Shown one piece after another: positions 40,501 through 52,500 of a stretch of DNA of 64,000 bases. A model generated the notes under the pieces. The model made no database searches and was not told the origin of the DNA. It was given only the letters and a program-made list of their open reading frames with translations. Source of the stretch: Streptomyces fumanus (GTDB lineage: Bacteria; Actinomycetota; Actinomycetes; Streptomycetales; Streptomycetaceae). Every line of letters starts with the position of its first letter. Positions within the stretch are counted from its first letter, which is position 1. The translations under genes were made by a program, and so were the position numbers. Location: assembly GCF_014655295.1 (NCBI RefSeq), contig NZ_BNBI01000014.1:1-64000 (forward strand), given 5' to 3'.

Positions 40501-43500
40501 TACGGACGTCACCGGTGCCGCCGGAGACCCCCGTGGTGGTGGAGGACAGCGCCCAGCGCTGCGGCCCGCCGGGCCGGTCGGCCAGCCGGGACGCGGCCGG
40601 ACGGGGATCGGCGAGCCGCTGGCGGACCCGCAGCACGAGTCCGGTGTCCGCCAGGGGGATCTCCACGCCGTCGCCGAGCAGGTCGCGCTGACGGGCGTTC
40701 AGGGTGGCGGCGGTGGGCCGGGCGTCCCCGGCGTCCGCGCCGCCGAGCAGCCGGGCGGCCCACGCCCGGCCCCGCTCCAGCGCGCCACGGGCCTCCAGGA
40801 TCTCGGTGAGCCGGGGCAGCACCGCCTCCCACAGCTCCGCGACCGGCCGCTCGGGCACCGGGGAGAGGTGGACCAGCCCGAGCCGGCCGGCCAGGTCGTC
40901 GTGGGTCAGCCGGGTCACGGCGGGCGGCAGGGGCGCCTGGATCACGGGTGTGCCGGGAGAGGGGGCGGCCCCCGCGGGGTCCATGGCCGGTCCGTACGTG
41001 CGCAGCGCCCCCGCCAGCCGTACGACCGTGTCGCTCGCCCCGTCCCGCCCGCGCAGGTCGTCCAGGGCGCGGCGCAGTCCGTTGGCCATGGCGTCACCGG
41101 TGTCGGCCATGCCGACGAACGGGGTGCGCGCGGCGGCCGGGACCGGTGCGGTCAGGCGGGCGAGACGGTTCAGGACATCGTGGGTCAGATCCCGAACCGC
41201 CGTGTCACGGACGCTGGGACCGCTCTTGGTCGCCCGCCACTGCTCCACCTGGTCGAGGACGTTCCGCAACGCCGTGACCTCCCCGCGGGACACGGCTGAC
41301 TCGACGGCCCGGTCCACGGCTTTGAGGGCTGTCGAACGCCTCTTGTCGGTGGCCGACAGGCGCATCCACTCCGTCATCGCGTCGACCTGGACGAGCGCGG
41401 CGGACCCGGGTTCCAGGAAGCCCAGCACCGTACGTGCCGCCGCGACCGTGGCGGCCCAGGTCGCGACGTTCTGTTCTGCTTCGGCCCGCCGCCGGTGCGC
41501 CTTCAGTTGGAGGTCGGTGCCGATGCCCGTCAGCCGGTCCAGGAACCCTCCCAACGCCTGCACAGCGGTCTGGTGGCCCGCGCCGGGCGCGGAATGCCGC
41601 ACGGCGTCCGTCACCGCGGCCACCACGGCCGGGACACTCTCCCGCGCGAGCATCTGGGCACCCGCGAGAGGCGCGTGCTCGTGCACCAGGTTCAGCCGGG
41701 ACAGCCCCGCGAGGACCTGTTCGAGCGCAGCCACCGCCGGCTGTCCGGCGAGGCGCCGCAGGGCGCGGCTGTGTGCGGCGTGAGCCTCGGGGGACGAGGC
41801 AGCGAGGGCTTGCGCAGCGCGGTAGGCCCGCGCGGCCATGTGTTCCAGGTCGTGGAGGATGCGCCTTCTCTCGTCCGGCGTGAAGGTGTCGGCGAGATTG
41901 CGCAGTTCTACGAGGACGAGGGCGTGCGTCAGCCGTGGGCTGCCCGCCCGGTCCTCGTTGCGGTCGAGCCTGCGGTACGTGGTCTCCATCGCCAGTTCCC
42001 GCTGGTCGACGAGGCGTGCCGGACGGTCGAGCAGGCCGCTGTCGAGGTACTCCCGCACGCGTACGTTCTCGGCGCGGCCGAAGAAGACGTCCAACGGGTC
42101 GGTGGTCAGGTGCCGGCCGGCGACCTGAAGCGCATGGCTGCGGAACGACCGCTTGATGTCGTCGGCGCGGGAGTCCAGGAACCGTTGCGCGGGGACGGAC
42201 AGCGCCTGCCGCAGCACGTGCGGCGCATGGCGGGAAGCTGCGGCGAGGTAGCGCTTGGGCCAACTCGTCCGCTGGCCGGCCGCAGCCGCGGCGGCCCGCT
42301 GCACGGGTGCCAGTGCCTGGAGCGACAGTAGGGTCACGAAATTCCGCACGGCGTGGACGTCCGGGTCCCGCAGCGACTCGACGGTGAACCAGGGTGCTAC
42401 GACTTCGGTCCGGCCCTCCTTGTGCGCGTGGTAGAGGGCGGCCACGCTCGTGCCCAGCGCGAGGCTCACCTCCATGTCGGGGACCATGGTGGGCTTCGCC
42501 ACCGTCGAGCCGCGCATGGCGAAGTGGATGACCTCGTGCAGCGTCGACATCGGCACACCGACGGTGTACTGCGAGGAGACACGCACACGGTCGCCGGGTG
42601 CGCTCAGGACGTAGGTGTCGGCGCCCCTGGCCCGCGAGACGAAGCCGTCACCGTTGCCGAAGAGGGAGGCGAGGGGGACCCCCGGGTGCCGCAGCCGCGA
42701 CAGGACGTACTCGACCGTTCTCAGATAGCCGTCGATGTCCTGCCGGTTGTCCTCACCGGGCACCACCCGGAGCGGCTTGCCGACGATCTCCAGGAACGGC
42801 GCGTCCAGATCACTGGTCTTCTCGGCCGTGAGCACCGCGTAGGCGTTCTCGAACAGTTCGTCACCGTGTTCCAGCGCACGGGTCGAGCCCAGCACCACGG
42901 CAGAGATCTCGTCCTCCGCACCGATCGCTCCGCCCCGCATCCGCAGCGGCTCGCCGCGATGGGCGATCCGGCCGGCGATGTCGAAGGCGAGGGAGCGTTC
43001 GGGCGTGTACGCCGGGGGCTCTGGACGCTCTCGCAGCACCTCTTCGACGCGGTCCCTGCCCACCGGGCCATGGGGCCAGCCCAGTTGCCTCAGCTGCGCG
43101 TTGACCTCCACCAGCAGGGACGTCGGGACCCTTTCCCCGACGCCGGCCGACGCGTCGGCGGTCCCGCTCGCGGCCGGGACACGCTCGGCGCGGCCCGCGC
43201 CGCCGCGCAGGCCGGGGCCGGCGGAGCGCAGGGCCGGGTCGGCGGCGGCGAGTTCCTCCGCGCGGGCGCGGGCCCGGCGCGGGTCCTCCAGGAGTACGCC
43301 CGCGACGGTGAGGAGCGCTTCGTGCTGGGCGTCGCGCAGCGCCAGGTCGGCGGCGTCGGTGCCGATCACCAGGCGGGGGCGCAGGAGTTCGGCGGCCTCC
43401 TGGAGGACGGCCAGGGCCCGCGACCGGCCGACGCCGAGCCGCCGGGCGGCCTCGGTGGCCACCGGCGCCAGGGCCAGTTGCCGGGCGTCCCAGCCCAGGT

Positions 43501-46500
43501 CCCGCAGACGCTCCTCGGCCGTGTGCACCTCCTGCGCCACGCCCCGGCGCCGGACGGTGTCCGGCAGGGTCCGCGCCACCGACAGCCGGGCCGCGGCGGT
43601 GTGGTAGGCGGCCAGCGCGTCCGCCAGGTGCCGTGCGGCGGGGTCGGCCGGTGCGAGGGTGCCGCCGTCCCGGGCCGGGACCCGCCGGTCCTCGGCGGTT
43701 CCTCTGCCCTTGCCTTTCTCCTTGCTCTTGTTCTTGCTCTTGTCCTTCTCCGTGGCCCGTGACTCGGCGGCGTGCGCGGTGGCCAGGTCCGCCGCTCGCC
43801 GCACCATGGCGCGGGAGGTCACCAGGGCGGGGTGGTTGTACACCGTGGAGATGTCCAGCGGACCGGCCGTGTACCGGCCTCCGTTGCCGCTCCAGCGGTA
43901 GTCGTTGCCCCTGCGCGAGGTGCTGAGGGCGTACACCACCATGCGCACCCCGGCCTCCTCGTCCACCGTGAAGACGAGCGTCGCGCCGTGGCTGCCGTCG
44001 TCGAGGTGGACGTGGAGTGCCTTGTTGACCGAGATCTGCGACTCCTCCGGCCGGGAGCGCCCCTCGGCCACCGCCCGCAGCGTCCGCAGCGCGTCCGCCG
44101 TCAGATCCTGCTCGCGTACTCCCGCGAAGACGATCGCGCCGCTGTACGTCCACGTGTGCGGCGACCGGGGGTCGAAGGCGGCCAGCCGCTCCTCGATCTC
44201 ACGGTCCCGCCGAGCCGCCAGCGCCTCCCGCTCCGCGCGGAACCGGTCCCACACGCCCCGCGCCACCTCCCGTACGCGCTGGTGGTAGTCGCCCTCCACG
44301 AGCACGCCCCTACGGGCGAGATGGGCCTCGAACGCGGTCTCGAACCGCTCGGGCGGCCCGTCCTGGGCGGCGAGGAACTCGCCGAACGCGTACTCGCGCC
44401 AGGCCCGCGGGTCGCCGGACAGGTCCTCCACCACGGTGGGCGCCCCGAGCAGCAGCGGCAGCAGGTCCGGGTGGTCGCCCAGGGCACGCGCCAGTTCCGC
44501 GGCCGAGGGGTCCAGCAGCAGCTCGCCCGCCTCGGGCACCGAGGCCAGCGCGCGGGCCCAGACCGACTCCCGCGGGGCCGGCTGCCGCGTCCTCGTGCCG
44601 CGCGAACCGCCGGCGGCCGGGGCGGACGCCTCCGAGGCCGCGGCCGTCCGTTCCGGGCGCGTCGCCGTATCCGTCGCGGTGGCGGCCGGGCCGTCCGCCG
44701 CCGTCCCGGGCGCGGCCGGCTCCTCCTCGGTGAGCGTCCGCAGCAACAGCGACCGTTCGGCCAGCCCGCTCAGCTCGTGCGCGAACCCGGGCGTGCGCAG
44801 CGCCGCGGCCCGCCAGCCGGGGGAGGCGAGGAACACCGCCGCCGCGTCGGGGTCCGCGTCGAGAACGCGGGTGAGGACGGGGTCGCTGAACAGGCGGGCG
44901 ATCTCCTTGGTCCCGACGCCCTCCAGCAGTCCCGGCCGGTTCGCCACCAGGGCCGTCAGAGCAGGGCGGGCGGTCAGCCTGCCGACCAGCCGCGCCGACA
45001 GCGCGCCGGCGAAGGCCCGGGAGGCCCGCGCCGCCCCCCACAGCGGGTCCTCGGCCGCGACGGCGTGCTCCGCCAGGCCGTGGGTGCGCCGTACCGCCTC
45101 CACGAGCCACGGTGCCGCCCGGAAGTCCTCGGCGACGCCCGGCCGGGTCCGCATCGCCGACGCCAGGGCGCGCACCGATCCCAGCGCCGCGCGCAGTTCC
45201 GCGGAGTCCTCGCGGGCCAGCGTCACGGCGAGCCCCGGCTGCTCGCGCAGCAGCGGCAGAAGGTCCGGCACCCGGTCGAGCGCCCGCGCCAGCTCGGGCC
45301 CGGCGGCCAGCGCGGCCACCAGGCCGGGGGCGAGCATCGCCGTCTCCAGCGCGTCGGCGGAAGCCAGCACCGCTCCGCTCTGCTCCGGGTGGGCCCGCAG
45401 CGCGGCGACGAGCCGCCCGTGTCCGAGGAACTGTTCGACGTGCGCGGCGTCCGTGAACAGCGAGGCCCGCCGGGCCAGGGCGTCGGCGAGCTGCGGAATG
45501 TCGAACAGGACCCGGGCCGACGCCGGCCGACGCAGCAGTGCCTGTGCCACGGAGGCGGAGGAGACGACCGCCCGCACGACCCGCTCGGCCGCCTCCGGAT
45601 CGTCCTGCGCCATCGAGACCAGCCGGGCCGCCAGCTCGTGGGTCGGCGCGTGCGCGAGGAGCCGGGCGGCGGGACTGTCGTCGGCGAAAGCGCGGGCCAG
45701 GTCCTCGTAGTTCGTGACCAGGGTGTGCAGGTCGCCGTCCGCGTGACTCAGCGCGTGCTGCCGGCGGTGCAGGTGGAAGAGGCGGGCCAGTTCCCGGTTG
45801 TTGATCACCCCCCACGCGAAGTCGGGATAGGCACGCAGGTGGTTGCCCGCCTCCCGGTCCGTGCTGACGAACCGGTAGAGGTGGTCGTCGGTCCTCAGGG
45901 CCGCGGCCAGCTCCGGGTAGGTGACCAGTGCCGAAAGCAGCCCGGACGCGGGGTCCCGCAGCAGCTCCAGCAGCGTCGGCCGGGCCTCCAGCAGGTCCAG
46001 CAGATCGGCACTGGTCAGGAACTGCGAGCTGATGGCGGCACTGGAGCGGGCGGCCTTCAGCCAGTTCTCGTTCCCGAGGACCCGCTCGTGGGCGGCGAGC
46101 ATCCGCTCCGCGTCGCCGTCCTCCCCCGCGGCTCCCCGTGCCCGCAGCCGGTCGGCGGCCTCCTGCGGCGGCATCGTCCAGACCTCGGCCAGGTCGAGGT
46201 CGCGGCGGTCCACCGGCGCGCCCTCGGGGGACAGCAGCGGCCGGCCACCGGTGTCCCGGACGAGCCGGAGCAGGTCGGCGGCCCACGCCGGGTTCCGTAC
46301 GGCCTTCTTCCCCCTCTTCTTGGCGGCCTGCACCGCGGCGAGCGCCTCCTGCACCTCCGGCCTGGCCAGGGCCGTGGCGAACCCGGGACGGGCGATCGCC
46401 TCGCGCAGCGCCTCCGGGGCGGACGCCAGCAGACCGCGCGCCCTGTCGTCCGAGTCCAGCGCCTCCAGCAACGCGCGGTTCGTGAACAGTCCCCGCCAGT

Positions 46501-49500
46501 GCGCCAGGCTCATCCGCAGGGGCGGCCTGGACGCCAGCTCCGACACGGTGGCCGGGTACGCGCGAAGCAGGGACACCGCCGAGTCGCCGACGGCGACCGG
46601 GTCACCGTGCCGGGTCTTCGCGGTGTCCGCGAGTGCGTCCAGCAGGGTCCGGCCGCCGTTCGCGAGGCGGAGGAACGCGGCCCTGTCGTGGAGGAGCAGA
46701 TCGAGCAGCGCCGCCCGCTCCCGGGTGTCGATCCACGCGTTCGGGAAGCCCTCCACCGGCAACAGGGCGAGGTACCGCTCGTCGACCGGGGAGACGGCCG
46801 CGTTCTGCTGGACGAGAGCGATGTTGGACGGGCCCGCCTGCCGGAGCATCAGATCGCCGAGCACGGGTGTCGCCCACAGCTTCACACCCAGTGAGGGGTC
46901 CTTCTCGGTCTCCCGGGCGAACAGGGAGCGGCTGTTGTCCGCCCCGGCGGTCAGCGGGTTCACTGCGAACAACCAGCCGCGTACCGAGGTGTGGCGCAGC
47001 GCGGCGCGCAGTATGTGCGGGGCGAGCAGCGGGGATCCCTCGCGCACCGCCGCGCGCACCCCTGCCGCGCCGGGGCCCAGCAGCCGCCGGAACTCGTGGG
47101 GTGCCGCCAGGACCGCCGGCCGGCGGGCCAGCACCCGGGCGAGGGCGAAGTCGTCCTCGGCGAGGGCGGCGGTCAGGGCGGGCTCTGCGGCGAGGACGGT
47201 GTCCAGGGCGGGCGAGGCCGCACGGGCCGCCGCCACCGGGGACGCGGCCTCCGTGACGGCGGCGGGCGTGCCGGGCGTGGGCCGGCGCGTGGCCCGCAGC
47301 GCCGCCTGGAGTTCCGCGTCCGGCACCGCGTCGAAGCGGGTGGGATCGTGGGAGAGGGCGTCGGTCACGGCCGGGTTCTCCACCGCGGCGCGCAGCAGCG
47401 CGAGGTCACCGGCGAGCCGGGCGGTGAGGGCGGGCAGGTCCTCCAGGACGTCGACGAGCTGCGGGCTCCCGGCGAGGATGTCGACGACGCCGGGGTCCGC
47501 CATGGCGGCGGCCAGCAGTCGCGGCACCCGGACCATGAGCGTGGCCTGGTCCGCGTGGAGTTGCAGACGCCGCCGCAGTTCGCGGTGGTTGAGGAAGGCG
47601 GCGTGGTCGAAGGCGGGCCACGCGGACGGGTGGTCCAGCAGCACTGTGAACACCGACCACTCGTGGGCCACCGCCCGCAGCTCGGCCGGCCTGGCCTTCA
47701 GGGCGGCGGCGAAGCGGGGGTCCTTGACCGCCAGCCGTGCCGCCGGGCCGGGTGAGGCCAGGGCGGTGACCAGCTCCGCCCTGCGGTCGAGGGCGTCGGG
47801 CAGCCCCGGCAGGGCCATCAGGAGGTCCGCCCGCAGCCGGCCGTCCTCCACGGCCTCGATCAGCGGCCGCCGGCCGTCCCCGCCCGGTGATTCCAGGAGG
47901 GCGTCCATGAAGTGGGGATTGTCGAGGTACTCCTCGAGATCCTCCGGTCCCAGGTGCCGCACGGCCGTCAGAAGCTGCTCGCTGCCGGAGAGGACGTCCG
48001 CGAGGTCGGGATGGTTCTGCAGGAGATCCCCGACGGCGGGCTCCTCCAGGACGGCCTCGCGCAGCTCGGCGCTGTCCGGCTGCATCAGGCGGTCGAAGAG
48101 CTCGTGGTGCTCGGGCAGGCGCCAGCGCGTGTTGTGCACGAGCAGCAGGGCGGCGTCCTCGACCGGCCAGTTCTCGCGCCAGGTCCGGGCGGACGCCGCG
48201 GTCAGCACCGTGATCAGGACCTCCTGCGCGGGAAGCGGCACGGGGACGGACAGACGCGACAGCTCCCGCGCCGCCCTGGTACGGATGCGCGCGCTGCGGG
48301 CGTCCTGGGCGGAGGAACCGCCGGTGCGGGCGCCACGGCCCTGCGGGGGGACGCCGCCGGGGAGACCCGCCCTGCGCTGGGTGCCGAACTCGCCGCGCAG
48401 GACGGCCGACAGCTCCCGCGCCTCCGCCTCGCCGTCGGTGAGGTACGTGTGCGCCACGGCGTGGGCCATGGAGTCGTACAGGGCCCGGTACTCCGCCTGG
48501 GCGTCCGACAGCGCCGTGCGGTCCAGAGGCGGGCTCTGGTGCTCGGCGGCCATGATCCGTCCGGCGGCGGCCAGCGCCGCGTCCGTCTCGTCGCCGCGGC
48601 TCGCGGCCAGTGCCCGCTCCGCCCGCCGGAAGCGGTCCTGCCAGCGCGCCAGGACGCCGCGGTCCACCTCCGGGACACGGGCGGCGGCCGCACGGGCCTC
48701 GGACGCCCGCTTCGGCACCGGATCCGCCCCGGTGGGGGCCAGGATGTCGCCGAGCGACCCGCGGCGGGAGGCGGGGGCGAGGGACGGGCGCTTGTAGGGC
48801 TTGATCACGAAGACCGACCGGCCGGGGGCGATCTCCTCCTCGATGATGCTGTCGCGCAGCGCCCTGTCGGCTTCCCCCCGGGCTTCCCAGTAGGTGGCCG
48901 CGCCGTGCATCACGCCCGCGTCCGCCTCGACCAGCGCGGAGACGGCTCGCTCGTAGGTGCCCGGGGTGAGCGGGGAGCCGCCCGGCGTGGTGATGTCGAA
49001 GATGTCGTGGTCGCTGGTGACGGGGACCGCGCGGCCGTCGCGGTAGCCGTGCACCACCCCGTCGATCACCGGGTAGGTGTCCCGGAGCGCGGCCATCTTC
49101 CCGGCCAGCCCGGTGAACTCCGCGCGGCGCTGCTCGTAGCGGTCGCGGATCTCCTGTTCCCTGCCGGATGCCTCCAGGACCGGCTGGGAGGGCAGGACCG
49201 GTTCGAAGTAGCCGACCAGACCGAGGTGTTCCGCCTTCGCACCGAGGTGGAGGTCCAGGTCGTTGACGGACTTCGCCTTCACCGCCTCCGGTTTGGGCAG
49301 GGCCCCCCGCTCCAGCCACTTCACCGCGTGCCTGTTGGTCTGCCGCAGCTCCAGGCGCAGCTTCCGCGCGTCGGCGACGGCCTGCAGCCGCTTGAGGTTC
49401 CGTGCCGGGACGCCGGCCTGCTCCAGCACCGCGTCGATGTCGTCGTTGACCGGTGACAGCGACGCGTCGAAGCCGCCCCAGTCCCCGCCGAAGCCGCCCG

Positions 49501-52500
49501 GCGCTCCCCCCTGGGACGGGGACGGTTCCTCGCCGCGCACCGGCGCCTCCACCCGGCCGGTCCGCACATCGGTCGGTCCGACCTCGTCCCCGGCGGCCCC
49601 CAGGTAGCCGCGGAGTGCCTGGGTGAGCCTTTGCGTCAAGTCGTCGCCGGACTCGGGGGAGGCGTCCGGCGCGTGGTGGGGACGGACCGCCGTGGTGTCG
49701 TCGGCGGTCCCCGGGCGCACGGCCCGGAAACCGGTGAGCACACCGTCCCGCACGGTGACGCGCAGCGTGAGCAGGCCGAAGGCCCCGGTGACGGTCTCCT
49801 CGCCGGAACCGCCGGCGTTCCCGGCCACCTGCCGGGCCGCGTAGAGCTGTTCCGGCCAGGTCCAGCCGGCCGGGAAGCCGGTCGTCCACGGGGCGGGACG
49901 GGCCAGCAGCTCCGGGGCGACGCCGCCCGCCTCGCTCAGGTCGCTCAGCAGCCGGGCCGAGCGGTCCGCGAGGGACGGCCAGGGCCGTTCCGGCGCGGTC
50001 CGCCGGGAGGCGACGCGGCGGATCTCCTGCCAGGTCGGCTCCGGCGGGCCGGGCCGCAGACCGGCGCCCTCCGCCAGCAGGCGGGTCAGGTGGTCCTCAC
50101 CGGCCCCGGTCCACTCCTCGACGGCGTCGGGTACGGGCGGCAGACCGGACATCGCGTCCCACCAGGCCGCCGCCTTCCCGGGCAGGCCCAGCAGGGACAC
50201 CACGTCGAAGGCGGTGGGGTCCGCACCGCCGAGAAGCTCCAGGGTCCGCTGTCCGGGCCGGCCCTCCCGCGCGACGCCGAAGTCGAGGCGTACCCGCAGG
50301 AGGTGGGCGTCGTCGGCCCGGCGGAGCCGGCCGAGACGCTCGTCCGCCATCGCCTCGAACGCGGCCACGTACGCGTCGATCTCGGCCTGCGGCATGCCCG
50401 GCTCGGGGACCAGCGTCACCGGCACGCTCAGCACGGCCCCGACCTCGCCGTCGGCGAACAGCAGGTACGCCAGTCCGGTGCCGGGCAGCACGCTGCGGCC
50501 GGTCCGCACGGTCACCGGGTAGGTCCCGGTCCGGGCCACCGGCGGCTCGGCGGGCCAGTACCGGCGGGGCTGGCGCGGGCTGGGCCGGTAGGCGACGTGC
50601 TGCCCGTCGACGACGCCCTCGATCCGTACCCCGTGCCGGTCGGCCCGCCACGCGTGCGCGCCCGCCCCGTCCAGCTCCACGAGCAGCCCACGGGCGAGGG
50701 CTCCGGCGTAGGCGGCGTCGACGGCCGCGCGTACGTCGGCCGCCCGCCAGCGCCGGGGGAACATGACGTGCTCGTCCGCCTCGCGGTGCCGCTCCCAGCG
50801 GGAGGGCAGTCCGGCGGCCGAACCGCCCGGCCGCACCAGTGGGTCCAGGAAGGACACCTCGGCCCGTACGGTGCCGTTGTCGTGCGCCGTGCCGGGTATC
50901 TCGGAGACGCGGACGCCGTACGCGGTCTCCGCGTCCACGTGGGCGGGCGGCCACACGTGGACACCGGTACGCGCCCCGCGGTCGCCCAGCCGCGCGATGT
51001 CCTCGGCGCGCGGCGAGAAGCGCGGCCCGTGGGTCAGCGGCGGCGCCGGCAGGTACGGCGGGACGTCCAGGTCCTCCTGGTGCTCGGCGGGACGGAAGCC
51101 GGTGAACGAGCCGCCCCGCAGCTCCCCTTCGATGCGCACGCCGGCGTAGACGCCCTCCCAGCGCAGCAGGGAGCCCCCGCCGCCCGGCACCGGTTCCACC
51201 CGGCCGTCCCGCAGCGCGTGCAGGTACGCCTGCTCCGCCGCGTAGACGGCGTCGTCCTCGGTCCAGTGCCAGGGGAACATCATGCGTGCCGGGACCGCCG
51301 TGCGGTCCGGGACGGCCACCGCGAGATCGCCGGCGGCCGGCGTGTGCGCGTCGCCGTCGCGCGTCCGGTCCCGTGGCGCCACCGCCGGTTCGTCGAAGAC
51401 GGCGTAGTACGTGCCGTTGGCGTGCGGTTCCCACACGTAGCGCGGCCGGGCACGGTCCGACCTCCCGACGGGGGCCAGGTGCCCGCCCGTGCCTCGCGGA
51501 CCGCCGTACAGCGCCTCCCGCCGCACCTCCAGGGGGAAGTCGGCCCGTCCGGGGTGCGGGCCGGGGGCCGGCTCCGGGGCGCCGGCCCCCGCGTTCCTGA
51601 GGGCTTCCTCCAGCCGGGCGCCGAGCTGACGCAGGTGACGGGGTGCCAGGTAGGGGCCGGCGATGGGCACGGGGACCCGGTCGTCGGCGTCCCGGAGGTG
51701 CGACCGGGTGGCCAGGGAGCTGGCCATGACGGACGCGTCGGGGTAGACGGCGCGCCGTCCCTGGTCGGTCTCCCGGTACTCGTCCAGCAGGCCCAGCCAG
51801 TGCCCCGCCTCGTGGGCCGCGATGAGCGGCGGCTCGTTGAGGGAGAGCCGCTGCTGGTGCGCGCGCACGTGGGCGGTGGTCAGGGCGACCGCGACGTGGG
51901 CCCGCCGCTCGGCGGGGAGGACCTCGCGCGCGCCGGTGGCCGGGTCCACGGGGAGGTACCGCCGCAGCGGGACGAACTCCACGTCCACTTCGAGGACATC
52001 GCCGTTGGGCAGCCGGGCCCCCCGGTTCCACGTGTCGCGCACACCGTCCCGGACCGCCCGCTCGAACGCCGCCACGGCGTCCGTCTCGCTGCCGTCCTCC
52101 GAGACGACGGGCGGCAGGGCACGGGGGTCGTCCTGCTCGTCGTAGAGCCATCCGATCCTGATGACGTGCCGGGCGACCGTGTCGTCGCCCCGGCGGTGGC
52201 GGTGCACGTCGTAGTGCGTCTCGAAGGGGGAGGCGGCCTCACCCGTGAACTCCTGGACGTAACGGACCACCACGCCGGCGAGGTGTTCGCCGTCCTCGGT
52301 GACGGCGACCGGGTCGACGGGCTCCTCGCTCCACGGCGGCGGTGCGGTCGCGTCCTGCCCGGCGGCGGCCGTCGGGTGGTACATGCGGCCGGCCGGTGAC
52401 GGCAGGGCGTCGTCGTCCCGCGGCGCGGGACGGGTCCCCTCCGGACCGGGTGCCGGTTCGGTGGTGTCCGCGACGGCGCGGCGGAGCTGCGCGAGTCCCT

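Noticed and set aside
34892..41299. 2,135-aa open frame on the plus strand, and other long plus-strand frames such as 19652-24058 and 374-2320
   Set aside because: They lie antisense or out of frame to clear genes, have Arg/Gly/Pro/Gln-heavy composition typical of high-GC shadow frames, and show no domain motifs.
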